A program made the position numbers and the translations under genes. A stretch of 12,890 bases of DNA. Origin: Ichthyophonus hoferi. Its lineage: Eukaryota > Opisthokonta > Ichthyosporea > Ichthyophonida > Ichthyophonidae. The DNA lies in NCBI GenBank assembly GCA_002751075.1, contig NAOQ01000003.1, forward strand, positions 117,915 through 130,804. Direction: 5' to 3'. The notes beneath the pieces are model-generated. The model saw nothing but the letters and a program-made list of their open reading frames with translations, was not told the DNA's origin and did not search any database. This document shows positions 1 through 8,762 of the stretch, one piece after another (positions within the stretch are counted from its first letter, which is position 1; every line of letters starts with the position of its first letter).

Positions 1-187
1 ATTGGCCTATTATTAGTTGATAACACAACTAAATGAAATAATTAGCTATATAGCCAATTACATTAGGATAAAATAGCATTAGATCATTATGGATAAGATA
101 AGATAATTCTAGTGGCTCTTAGAGGTTTTCTGTAATCACTTCTTACAACCCATTGACATTGATGAACCAATCTGTAAATTGACACCT
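1..187 (+). repeat. Left inverted-repeat arm
   Basis: This arm pairs with 886-1133. It is the shorter arm: the stretch ...AACACAACT joins directly to AAATGAAATAATT, where the right arm has about 55 further bases. It is AT-rich and has no open frame of note. Confidence 0.75.
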
Positions 188-427
188 GGCTGGGTATATG
201 TGGCAACCCCGTATGTCTGTACACATGTATACTATCACTGTTATAAGAAAATACAATCCACTCCTAACACACAATCCCCCGCTAGACGCTCATGCATATG
301 TATATGCGGTCTCAGGTACCTGGCCAGGTATACGTGGCAACCCCGCATGCCTGTATACATGTACACTACTACTGCTATAGGCAAATACAATCCACTCCTA
401 ACACACAAACCCCCGCTGGACGCTGAT
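182..427 (+). repeat. Two-copy tandem repeat, period 134 bp
   Basis: Copies lie at about 182-293 and 316-427. Both contain GTGGCAACCCCG, the string AATACAATCCACTCCTAACA and a C-rich end (CCCCCGCT(A/G)GACGCT). This is visibly more GC-rich than its surroundings. It lies directly inside the left arm of the foldback element. The short open frames across it change register between copies and are not credible proteins. No tRNA or other structured RNA was recognised in the unit. Confidence 0.8.
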
Positions 428-885
428 CTATAGTGTAAAATAATGAGCTATTTTTTTCTAGTAGAGCTAACTTATTTAAATACTAGGAATGGTAATAATC
501 TAAAAAGCATTTTTTAAAAGATTGAATCTAACAAATTAAGTTGCTAAATAAACAGTCACCTGACTGAAACTCCGTTTCAGTGGTATAGAAACATTTCTGA
601 AAAGATTTGATTAATTAATCAGTATTATGTTAACTAATTAATAATTAACGGAATTAATTTATAAATAACCAAATCCAAAGTTCTAGAGCTATATATATTG
701 TTTTTAAAAACCCTAATTTGTTTATTTTTGTAATCAAAGAACATATACTCCTTAATATATTTAACAGTAGGTGGGGTTAATTACCGTGAAGTAGATTAGA
801 AAAGATGGCAAAAAAAGCGTAATCTAGTAACCTAGTAACCAAGTGTCTTCCTTGCTTCTAAGCCACTTTTGATGTTCTAATCATG
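428..885. other. AT-rich interior of the foldback element, no gene
   Basis: The stretch is dominated by A/T runs and TTAATTAA-like strings. No open frame of useful length, RNA gene or recognisable repeat family is visible. Its only distinctive feature is the small perfect hairpin at 563-581. Confidence 0.6.
563..581. repeat. Perfect 8-bp hairpin
   Basis: ACTGAAAC (563-570), a three-base loop TCC, and GTTTCAGT (574-581) form a perfect stem. No T-tract follows directly, and in a eukaryotic context no terminator role is implied. Confidence 0.5.
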
Positions 886-1133
886 GGTGTCAATTTACAG
901 ATTGGTTCATCAATGTTAATGGGATCGGTTGTAAGAAGTGCAGCTTACAGAAAACCTGGGAGCTACTGGCATTATGTTATCTTACCCATAATAATCTCAT
1001 GCTATTATATTCTAATATTATTGGCCGTATAGTTAATTATTTCATTTAGTATAGGTGTCTTGTATTCTATGGAATTGACCAGTAAGTATATCTATTGTAA
1101 GGACGTTGTGTTATAAACTAATAATGGGCCAAT
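886..1133 (-). repeat. Right inverted-repeat arm with extra segment
   Basis: This is the reverse complement of the left arm. About 55 bases at ~1050-1104 have no counterpart on the left, so either the right arm gained a segment or the left arm lost one. Just outside, from 1134, the sequence changes to unrelated flank (CATTGCATGATGC...). Confidence 0.72.
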
Positions 1134-1255
1134 CATTGCATGATGCACTTGTTACTAGAATTTCAGCTGATCTATGTATTGAATGGTCTTGCACATTTCA
1201 TATAGCCCATAGTGTAGGATGCATTAGCTGGGACTGTCATGGAATATTTCAAACA
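1134..1255. other. Flank between foldback element and LTR element
   Basis: This is a short single-copy stretch of more balanced composition than its neighbours. A plus-strand frame stays open through most of it, and one minus-strand frame is open across its LTR-proximal half. Neither is long enough to call a gene. It may be what is left of the locus into which the LTR element inserted. Confidence 0.35.
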
Positions 1256-1610
1256 CATTACAATAACGATATATATAATTAAATGAAGTATTTGTTTTGC
1301 TTGTTTATGAGAACTTCATATTTTGCTATTGATACTATGTATGTGTAAGCAGGTTATTTTATTAATGATTATTGTTCTCTTTAATACTTCATTTTACAGT
1401 AGGTGTTAGTTTTTGGTTAACACCCACATCACTGTGTTCAATCACCTAAATGGAATCACTCATAAATATTCTTATTGACTAATACAATTCATGAAACATA
1501 ACAGAGACCCATTAGGAATATCTGATCTTACCTCAATAAGATTATACTACTGGTTCCTTATCTGAATGGCGCATTAGCCGATTCACTACAAAATTAACAA
1601 TCTTGTAACA
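1256..1610 (-). repeat. 3' LTR of the Copia element
   Basis: This is the downstream LTR in element orientation, about 355 bp. Its start at 1610 is fixed by the adjoining polypurine tract and by loss of similarity to the other LTR beyond it. Its far edge lies between 1256 and 1259. It lacks a short AT-rich insertion that the 5' LTR has near its inner end. Confidence 0.9.
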
Positions 1611-1616
1611 CTCTCC
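1611..1616 (-). other. Polypurine tract (GGAGAG)
   Basis: On the minus strand AATTGGAGAG stands immediately before the TGTTACAAG start of the 3' LTR. This is the expected place and composition for the primer of plus-strand DNA synthesis in LTR retroelements. Confidence 0.75.
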
Positions 1617-1689
1617 AATTAGCTTAAACGTTAGAAAGCCAAAAGAAAAAGGAAAATTGTTAACTCAGCAATGTGCTCATACTTATATT

Positions 1690-2240
1690 TTCCCAGATGT
1701 CATCCAGAGAATTTATTACCTATGGTTCTGTTTGCAAGCATAGGAGTTTCTTGGCTATTTGGAATGGCTCAGGTTTAAATAGCTTGGTCAGACAGTCAGT
1801 AGGTTGATCAGCAAATGAGATGCTTTTGACTTCAATCTCATTGCTGCTTACTGCTTTCCTGATGTGGAAATGGACAACAATGTGGAGAGTTTTTGTAGGA
1901 ACACATATCTTGCTACATAGTTATACAGCACTTGTGTTGTCACCATACAGTGGTACTCTTCAAGTGTCAAAGCCTAGTCCATTTATTGAGGTTGTAATGT
2001 AAGTGATCTGTTGTGTGGTAGCTTCCATGCTAAAAAATCTATTTTCCATTATAAGAGGGCACAAATGGTTTGTTTCTTGCTGTTCCAATTTATCAATCTT
2101 TCAGCCAGAAAAATACAGTAACCACTGGTAGTTTTTGCATCACTGTATCTTCTTGTTAAAAAATTGGTATCCAATTAGCTGGTTTGACTGATGGGTCCTG
2201 GCCTGTATATTATGGTCTCTGCCAGATATGTGCTTATACA
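1690..2240 (-). pseudogene. Copia RNase H remnant (C-terminal end of pol)
   Basis: The family string DAKTTSGYCIFL lies at about 2105-2145, followed by INWNSKKQ near 2065-2085, then YGDNTSAV near 1925-1955. The terminal block with HFHIRKAV and DCLTKLFKPEP lies at about 1770-1865. These match, in order, the Copia RNase H landmarks DxxSTSGYxxFL, ISWxSKKQ, cDNxSAi and HfxRexV...DxlTKpL. The block stops shortly before the polypurine tract, as it should. Confidence 0.88.
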
Positions 2241-2299
2241 TCTTAACAAGTAAAGAAGCATCTCATAATGTTCCAGGTTCAGCCTGGCAGAGAGTATCT

Positions 2300-3700
2300 T
2301 ACTAAAAATGCTACAATGAAGCTTATGTTGACTTGCTGATTCAATCCAGGCACTTAATTAGGGAGGCATATGCAATTAGATTACATGGCTGATGTAGTAT
2401 GTTTTTGTCAATTCCATATTGTATATATTCTATAAGAGTAGGCATGTTCATTGGCTGTCCATTATGCTGTTTTTAGCTCTTGACTAACTCTGCAATGCAT
2501 CCCAATTAGGATAGGAGAGGATATACTTTTGGATTCTTGCTGATCGTGTAACCAGGGAAGGTGCAGGGAAATTAATTGGACTTGGTAGGATATTTGGCCA
2601 AAAATGTTTTAATAAACCATGCTCAGTCCTTTACATTTTTTAAGCAGATCAATTTATCATCTACATAGATGCAAATGCATATGAACCCTGGTTTTCTATG
2701 TGACTTGTGCAATCAGAGATCAGTCTCTAAAGGATAAAAATATATTGAACATAAGAAAGTATCTAGTGTTCTGTTTTACAGTAGTCCATAAGCATAAAGT
2801 ATGCAGAAGCTTTGACTCAGCTTACAAATGTATCTTCATTTATCTGGCTCTATAAACATTGACATTTGCTCTAGGTACACTGGTGCCTCCAGGTAAATAT
2901 GTAAATAAGCTCTCTGCCTTGATATATAGTTCCACCAGATTATACCTTCATGCTCCTGCTATGCTTAACAAAAGTCAAACTGTTATAAATAAACATACTG
3001 GACTTGAAATATTATAGTAATCTAAATTTTGTTTTCCTGGGATCCTTGTGCTACCCAGCATGCCTTAGAAGTAATTACTTGCCCTTTTTTGTCTCTTTTT
3101 CTATGAAATGCCTATAGACTATGCAGGATAGTCATTACCATAGGTGACTGCTTAACTAACGTCTAGGTGGAATACTCATTAAGGGTGACGATTTTCATTT
3201 CCATCACACAGATCCATTGCATTTTATCATGTGCTTGCATGGCATTTTTGAAACCTTTGGGATCCAAAATTCTGAGTGGTTCCAATTAGGGCATTGTAGC
3301 TAGTGCTGTTTCTGCTGCTATAAATGCCAGCTTATAGGATGGAGTGTAAGATGTATACATTGCTCTGCTTCTTGTTATTAGAGGTTCATATCTTGATTGC
3401 TCACATGCATGTTGGTTAGTGATTTTTTGTCTTTTAGGCACATTACCATCACTGTTATTGCTGAATGAATCTGCCACATGCTCTCCCACTGACTTAAGAA
3501 GATGTGTAGGAACTGCTTGAGGCTGCAAAATGGCAGGAGGAGGAAGTGACAAGGCTGATGGTTCAGTGTATGACTTATCTCTCCCATAGTCCAAGGAAGA
3601 TAATGAATGATACAATGGCTCACTGTCTGCATGATGTCTTTGGAGGGAATATCTGCCTGTTACTTAAAAAGGAACTGGCTGGATGCTTTTAGATTGTAGC
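2300..3700 (-). pseudogene. Copia reverse transcriptase remnant
   Basis: The minus strand carries ICIYVDDKLI with the catalytic YVDD at 2656-2667, the form typical of Ty1/copia reverse transcriptases. Upstream (higher coordinates, about 3290-3620) lies a Pro/Ser-rich linker between integrase and reverse transcriptase, including PKRQKI and YTPSYKLAF. A patch near 3160-3290 resembles the start of the polymerase domain. Only motif-level similarity survives. Confidence 0.85.
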
Positions 3701-3879
3701 TTTATGTAGACAAATTGCCCTTCAAAGAAAAAGATGCTGCACCTGGAAGTGATTTGACAAGTGGCCCAGTCCATTACTATCTATCCTAATTGTAGGATAT
3801 CATATCCTAAAAGTAGATTCAGCTGTCCTCTAGGGGAGAAATTCTCCTTGATGCCAATGTCATTGAGCCTATAGTAGAC

Positions 3880-5100
3880 TTTACCGTCAAAGGTGTGCAG
3901 TCATTTTACTGGCACCTTGGTTTTGTGCCATAGTTCATATGACACTGTCTCATTAGACATGGCTAAGTTTGGACTCATATTATAGGTGAAGATTGCCATT
4001 TAAAGAGTGTAACTCTAAAACTGGATGGGCATGCTGGTCTGAGTTTGGGATATATATAACATCTGTAATATTTGGCAGTTCATACACTTACTGACACCAT
4101 TGTCAAAGGGGGCATATGGTAGGGTAGTGAGATGGATAATGCCCTCCCCATGAAGATATTTTTGGAAGTCCCTATCAAGATACTTGCATCTATGATCAGA
4201 AAAACGGTAAACAATTTTTAGGGGCACATGTAGAGATTCTGCTGCCACTTTGAATGTAAAAAGGTATTTGGAAACATCACCTTTTTTTATTATGCAAAAC
4301 ATAGTTGTAAAGTGTGTAAAATTGCTGATGAATATCACATCACAATCCAACAGAAACTGTTCATGAATTTTCTCAGTAGACTGATGACGTCATTTTAGAT
4401 TCACTCTAGAGTACAAGATGATTGTACGGTTCTGGATCAGAATTATGCCCTGGTGATCTTGGAGATAATGCAATTATCACATGTCAAGCTGCTTGTTGAT
4501 GGTAATAGCTTCTTGAAGTGTAGAATGGCTAGCTGAAGATGTGCCTTTGATGGATGCATTAAGAAATTATACCACAATCCATGTATTACTGCATTTGCAG
4601 CTGATGGAATAAAGGCTGTGTCATCATTTACTTGTGTGGCAAGGCATGTGGCCTTGGCAATGTTGATGACTGGTTTCATTATCAGAATTAGGCTACTAGA
4701 GGGCATGCAGAAAGGCAATGTCAGTGTTGAGGAGGTATAGATTATTCTTATAAGGTCAACCAATAAGAATGGTGTGATCATTAAGTGCAACTGTCATTTG
4801 ATTGGCTGAGAAGATAGTGGCAACATCCTGCCCACAATGAGCCAAAATAAAAAATATATTGATCAGAGCTGACTGCACATAGACCACTAGTTTTAATGCA
4901 ATCATTTGCCTAATCAGATGTGACCTTAGCATTACTGTTCTTGTCAGGATTGCTATGGTTTGGTTACCATTAGCCATAGTGATTAAAATGTTCATGAAAG
5001 TGCTTTCTGTGAATGTTGCCAGTGTAGACATGCATGCTGGAGCCAGAGTTTATCATAAAGCTTCCCTTTGGAAAATCCAATACTGTAGGCAACCAAACCT
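3880..5100 (-). pseudogene. Copia protease and integrase remnant
   Basis: A retropepsin-like triplet region (INSGSS) lies near 5041-5057. It is followed by a GAG-pre-integrase patch with LWYNFLMHPSKAHLQLAI at about 4525-4580, matching the family pattern LWHxRLGHPS. The integrase core's C-terminal part lies at about 4060-4350, with FSDH...FQKYLHGEGI and PYAPFDNGV, as in Copia integrases (sDxGgEF ... GI.h..t.PY.PqqNGv). These elements cut and join DNA at insertion when intact; this copy is decayed. Confidence 0.85.
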
Positions 5101-5159
5101 GCATGTGCTAGTGAGATGGTGAGGTTTTTGATGGATGGACTGTGAATTTGAATAATTCC

Positions 5160-6960
5160 CATGTGGACATGTTCCCATTGTTGCTTTAATTGGAACTCCC
5201 TCCTAGTTTTGCCAAAGTTTGAACCACCTTGATGTTTATTGCAATCTACTGTATTGTGGCAGACATATTTCCTAGAGTGGTAATCATAATGGAAGTTGTT
5301 TTGTTCTTTGAAAGTCTTGTAACCATTAGGCTTCCCATTAGGTTTGTTGAAGTTGCTGTGGATTGGCCTTTTCTAATTGATCTTATGTGTGCCTTATGAC
5401 CTACTCTAAGTCATGTTATTTATGGGTAGTATAACTAATGTTTTCCACTGTGTGGAAGCCTTGCTTGTGTTCAAAGGACTTGACCACATAGATAAGTGTT
5501 TGCCAAGAGGGGGAATTCATCATTTTGTAACTCCAACCAAGCAGCCACACCTTTATATCTAGGTGGGTCATAAATAACTTGTAGGATGGCAGCCATAATG
5601 GAATCATTATGCATTTCATGGATAGTACCATATAGCTTGATGGCAGCAGCTTTGAAACATACCATGAATGAATATAGAGCTTAATTTATCTTTTTCAATT
5701 TTGACTTGGACAAAAACATTATGCCATCCTGTAATTATGTTGGTGGAGGTTATGTCAAAGACCTTGGACAGTTTGGCCATCTTGCCAAAAACAAATTGAT
5801 TGGGGTTGGAGTATTCAAGAGCAGCATACTCAAATTCTGGTGCGCCTGCCATGCTGTTCAGGTAGTAACATGCTAAACGTTTGTCCATACAATAAGTACC
5901 ACCTACCTGGATATATTAACATTCCTCAACAGCTGGCGTATTTTGGTAACGTGTGGTACATTCCTCATATGCAGTAAAAAAATAAAGGTCTTTACTCCAC
6001 TGGTAATAAGGATATGTACTCATTGTTGACTGCCAAAAAATCTTTGTAGTATTAATTGGCAGTGGATGATTGTTGATATTGTTGAGAGAATGAATGCCCA
6101 GGTTGGCTGAAACTTGCTGAGCATATGGAAATGAAGATAGTCCAAATGATAAGGAAGATGCTGTTACAGAAGATAGTACTGATAGTAATATAGAGGTTGG
6201 GGGAGTCATTTGATGCGGCAAGAACTGAGGATAAGTGCTCCTGGACTATAATAAGTTTTCTAAACAGGTCCCCATAATGATGTTTGGGTGGAGAACAGGC
6301 GATGGGATGTATTAAGCAGGTGGTAATGCAACAGGTTGTAAAAGTGGTGGTGATTGTGAAACCAGTGTAGGAGTTATTATACTGGGCAAGTCATCCTGGG
6401 CAAGCAATCTTCGAAGAAGCTGTGCAATCATCTTTTGTGTTTGCTGATGCTCTTGTTGATGCTTTTGATTATGCTGTTGTTTTAGTTGATATCGTTCTTC
6501 CTGTTGTTGATATTGTTGCTGCTGGTGTTGAAATTGTTGTTGTTGAAGTTGATTTTGTGGCTGTTGATGATGATATTGTAACTGTCATCACTCCTCTTGT
6601 TGTTGTTAATGCCATTGCATTTGCACAATCATATCTTTATATTACTGGGCAGAGGGTTGGGGATTATGGGAATGGGGTATCTTGTGGTTGTAACTCAAAT
6701 TCAAACTGTGATTGATCTGTTTCCATCATGTTGGAATAATCAATAGAGTTTGTTGTTGTAACAGGTTCACTATATTTGAGAAAGTTGAGGTGCTGCTTGT
6801 CCTGAATGGCCAGATACTCATTGTCCTGTGTATCATGGAGTTGTTTTGCAGTAGAAGCATGCCAGTCTATAACCCTATCAGAAACTGTGCCAGTTCTAGT
6901 AACTTGTCCACTGCTGTTGGAATCTCCAATTGTATAACTGGTAGTGGTTAATATTGCTTG
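5160..6960 (-). pseudogene. Copia gag remnant with Gln-rich segment and zinc-knuckle-like motif
   Basis: This is the first coding block after the 5' LTR. A glutamine-rich, probably coiled-coil segment (CAA/CAG runs) lies at about 6420-6600. Hydrophilic gag-like sequence follows, with a Tyr/Trp-rich patch near 5920-6050 and a further patch at 5616-5888 (MAGAPEFEYA, GKMAKLSKVFDI). A Cys/His cluster of the form DYH-x5-CHNTVDC at about 5237-5290 resembles the zinc knuckle of Copia gag proteins. The block is broken in many places. No function remains to be expected. The gag assignment rests on position and the Cys/His cluster; the exact start is not determined. Confidence 0.72.
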
Positions 6961-7130
6961 ACCAGTGAATGTGAAAATTGCACAATGGGATCAATCAGTA
7001 AGTGGTGAAATATTACAATGTAAATAATAGCTATCATCACTATTTAATGGTAGTAAGGTAGTTCTCTGAACTCTGAATGAGTGAGTAATCTGGGTACTGA
7101 CTATCATATGAGAACCAGTGGTGGATTAGA
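6961..7130 (-). other. Untranslated leader between 5' LTR and gag
   Basis: This stretch follows the 5' LTR. The inner side of the LTR continues TCTAATCCACCACTGGTTC on the minus strand, where a primer-binding site is expected. I could not match it confidently to a known tRNA 3' end. Confidence 0.4.
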
Positions 7131-7490
7131 CATTGCAATAACGATGTGTTTATTATATATATAATTAAATGTAAAGTTTTTTTTGTGTGCGTTTATCAGA
7201 ACTTCATATTTTGCTATTGATATCGTGTATGTGTGACTGGGTCCTTTATGATTGATTGCTGTTTTCTTTAATACTTCATTTTACAGTGGGTGTTGTTTTT
7301 TGGTTAACATCCATGTCAATCTGTTCAGTGATCTAAATGGAACATAAATATTCCTATTGACTAATACAATTCATGAAAGATAACAGAGACCTATTAGGAA
7401 TCTGATCTTATCTCAATAAGATTATACTACTGTTTCCTTATTTGAATAACTCATTAGCCGATTCGCTACAGAGGCAACGATCTTGTAACA
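7131..7490 (-). repeat. 5' LTR of the Copia element
   Basis: This is the upstream LTR in element orientation, about 360 bp. It starts at 7490 on the minus strand with TGTTACAAGATCG and ends near 7131-7134 with ...ATTGCA. It aligns end to end with 1256-1610. Shared blocks include GAACTTCATATTTTGCTATT and CTTTAATACTTCATTTTACA. No confident primer-binding site was recognised inside it. Confidence 0.9.
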
Positions 7491-7720
7491 AATACTTTCC
7501 TCTTTTGTGGTCATAATAGAATAGACTGTTATCAGGCCAAGAGGAGGTATTGGAACTAAAGCGTTCACTACCTTTTTACTGCTTATTCCTTTATGTTGCA
7601 AGACCGTCATCTCTGATGATGAACATGTAGTTTGGCTGCCAACCAACCATCTGCATTTGCTCCCAAGGCTGCCGCTATATCACCGACCAATAGTATGGAT
7701 GTAGTAGGCTGCATTCCTAG
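7491..7720 (-). pseudogene. Coding-like minus-strand patch abutting the LTR element, unidentified
   Basis: This patch is less AT-rich than its surroundings. A frame starting at ATG 7714-7712 reads MQPTTSILLVGDIAAALGAN and on to a stop at 7607-7609 (35 residues). Its stop overlaps the ATG of a second frame (ATGA) that continues with NALVPIPPLGLITVYS up to the LTR boundary. I do not recognise either peptide. It could be an exon or 5' end of a host gene interrupted by the Copia insertion, a fragment of another repeat, or chance. The frame called across the LTR junction uses LTR codons and is not a natural end. Confidence 0.25.
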
Positions 7721-7757
7721 CTAACATTTTTTAAAAATCCCAAAAAGCTCCTGAAAA

Positions 7758-7785
7758 GTGGCTCAAAGTGCGGAGATTGAGCCAC
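7758..7785. repeat. Perfect 9-bp hairpin
   Basis: GTGGCTCAA (7758-7766) and TTGAGCCAC (7777-7785) pair perfectly around a ten-base loop. The stem is GC-richer than the surroundings, so it stands out from chance AT palindromes. The role is unknown. Confidence 0.6.
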
Positions 7786-7845
7786 TCGAGTTTTGGCGAA
7801 GCTTTGGCACTCCGCTCATCTTGCAAACTAGAATTCATTATTTCC

Positions 7846-7852
7846 TGAGTCA
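7846..7852. promoter_or_regulatory. AP-1/Gcn4-type site TGAGTCA
   Basis: TGAGTCA is an exact match to the bZIP (AP-1, Gcn4) consensus, in context CCTGAGTCAGAG. It is the first of two within 44 bp. The assignment is motif-level only. Confidence 0.35.
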
Positions 7853-7882
7853 GAGCGAGCGGGAACATTTAACATAGTTTGC

Positions 7883-7889
7883 TGAGTCA
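7883..7889. promoter_or_regulatory. Second AP-1/Gcn4-type site TGAGTCA
   Basis: In context TGCTGAGTCAT this also fits the extended bZIP (NF-E2/Maf-type) pattern. Its pairing with the site at 7846-7852 makes chance less likely, though which gene it would serve is unclear: the carboxypeptidase start lies 1.3 kb away. Confidence 0.35.
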
Positions 7890-7937
7890 TTTATGATTGT
7901 CATCAGGAATTATTCATATTCCCCGTGTTATATATAT

Positions 7938-8247
7938 AATATAATATCATTAACCTATGGCAGGCATAAGTTTTAAAATGTTATATGCAAATACATTCAA
8001 AAAAACATACAATTGCAATGAATATATAGCAAATATATATTTATAACTAGGTATAAAGCCAAATTAACCATTTCTATATTATACAGACGATAAGATGCGT
8101 CATTTATGGTGCCACTTTATTCCCCCAATTAGTGCTAATATAACATCATTGACATTGGCAGGCAGGCTACGCATTTAGAATATTATATAGAAACACTAAA
8201 TTAATATGCAAATGTAATGAATATACAAGATAATTATATGACTATAA
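7938..8247 (+). repeat. Diverged direct duplication, copies ~111 bp
   Basis: Copy A is about 7938-8048 and copy B about 8137-8247. Both start near ATAA(T/C)ATCATT, contain TGGCAGGCA, then (A)TATGCAAAT and GAATATA, then TATAACTA/GACTATAA. The octamer ATGCAAAT is kept at 7985-7992 and 8206-8213. Divergence is substantial, so the duplication is old. Confidence 0.5.
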
Positions 8248-8539
8248 CCAGCGAGCACTTTCCTGAAATGTTTCTGTCTGTGGTTCATGTCAACATTCTC
8301 CATTCTATTTTTCAGTTACATGAGAGTGATCCTCGAATCAAAAATACTTTATCAGTTATTGGTAGTTATATATAGCCTCACATATCTATATTTCCACCTA
8401 TATTATAAAACTATATAATACTAAATAGTAATAATTATATATTAGGTTTTTTTTAATAAATTTCCATATATTATTGTTCTTTTTATTATTTTTTGGTATA
8501 TTTAAATAGATGTGATATATTAAAACATACAATATACCC

Positions 8540-8545
8540 TATTGG
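8540..8545 (-). promoter_or_regulatory. Inverted CCAAT box
   Basis: TATTGG on the plus strand reads CCAATA on the minus strand. It stands 84 bp upstream of the TATA box at 8629, a usual CCAAT-box spacing in fungi and animals. This is candidate evidence from motif and spacing only. Confidence 0.35.
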
Positions 8546-8628
8546 TTCTTGACCACGTACTGTCATAATATTTGTGAGGCATGACCATAATACTCAACTA
8601 TCATAATATTTTCGAAGCTCTGATAGGC

Positions 8629-8636
8629 TATAAAAG
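8629..8636 (+). promoter_or_regulatory. TATA box, candidate carboxypeptidase promoter
   Basis: TATAAAAG in the context GGCTATAAAAGGGATC is a strong consensus match and more GC-flanked than the general AT background. Transcription from about 8660 would give a leader of roughly 530 bases before the start codon at 9188 and would place the whole minisatellite at 8763-9105 within it. A 5' UTR intron is also possible. Confidence 0.4.
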
Positions 8637-8762
8637 GGATCAATAGGAATATATATATGCGTGCATGTTTTCACGATCAGTTTGTATAGAATATATTTAT
8701 GTATGTTTGTTTTTGTTTGTGTAAGTGTATTTGTTTGTATGTATGTATGATATAACTTATAT

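Larger units (their letters stand above)
1..1133. mobile_element. Foldback / long-terminal-inverted-repeat element (non-autonomous, possibly cut by window edge)
   Basis: Bases 1-187 recur as an imperfect reverse complement at 886-1133. Both outer ends read ATTGGCC(T/C)ATTATTAGTT inward, and both inner ends carry GGTGTCAATTTACAGATTGG (as reverse complement on the left). The arms match closely, apart from about 55 bases at ~1050-1104 present only in the right arm and a few small indels. The ~700 bases between the arms hold no credible transposase, so by structure this is a non-autonomous DNA element of MITE or foldback type. Its left edge sits exactly at base 1, so the true terminus and any target-site duplication cannot be seen. 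The superfamily is not recognised. An inverted segmental duplication is the alternative reading. Confidence 0.7.
1256..7490 (-). mobile_element. Ty1/copia (Pseudoviridae-type) LTR retrotransposon, decayed
   Basis: The element is about 6.2 kb and lies on the minus strand. Two direct LTRs bound it. On the minus strand both begin TGTTACAAGAT, and a GGAGAG polypurine tract abuts the 3' LTR. Reading the minus strand from right to left, remnants of gag, protease, GAG-pre-integrase, integrase, reverse transcriptase with a YVDD motif, and RNase H follow one another. Integrase before reverse transcriptase is the diagnostic Ty1/copia order and excludes Ty3/gypsy. The LTRs differ by roughly one base in eight by eye, with several indels, and the coding region carries many breaks (well over ten), so this is an old, inactive copy. 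No clean 5-bp target-site duplication could be recognised (AAACA on the left, AATAC on the right). Confidence 0.93.
7721..8520. other. Intergenic region without a gene
   Basis: There is no open frame of credible length on either strand. It begins with a GC-richer ~150 bp containing a hairpin and two AP-1-type sites. It then becomes strongly AT-rich, with a diverged two-copy repeat (7938-8048 and 8137-8247). Confidence 0.6.

Noticed and set aside
179-433. Open frame of 84 codons over the two-copy 134-bp repeat
   Set aside because: The frame changes register relative to the repeat between copies (134 is not a multiple of three). The peptide shows no domain or signal, and it lies inside a non-autonomous element.
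1820-2002. Plus-strand 60-codon frame with a hydrophobic start
   Set aside because: It is antisense to the Copia RNase H block, whose family motifs on the minus strand explain the sequence.
6422-6951. Plus-strand frames rich in Val, Asp and Ile
   Set aside because: They are the opposite strand of the glutamine-rich gag segment; the CAA/CAG runs read GTTGTT on this strand and give a Val-rich artefact.
1256-7490. Ty3/gypsy, retrovirus or LINE identity for the large element
   Set aside because: Integrase precedes reverse transcriptase, the polymerase motif is YVDD in Copia context, and two LTRs with a polypurine tract are present. No envelope-like block and no LINE-type poly-A end were seen.
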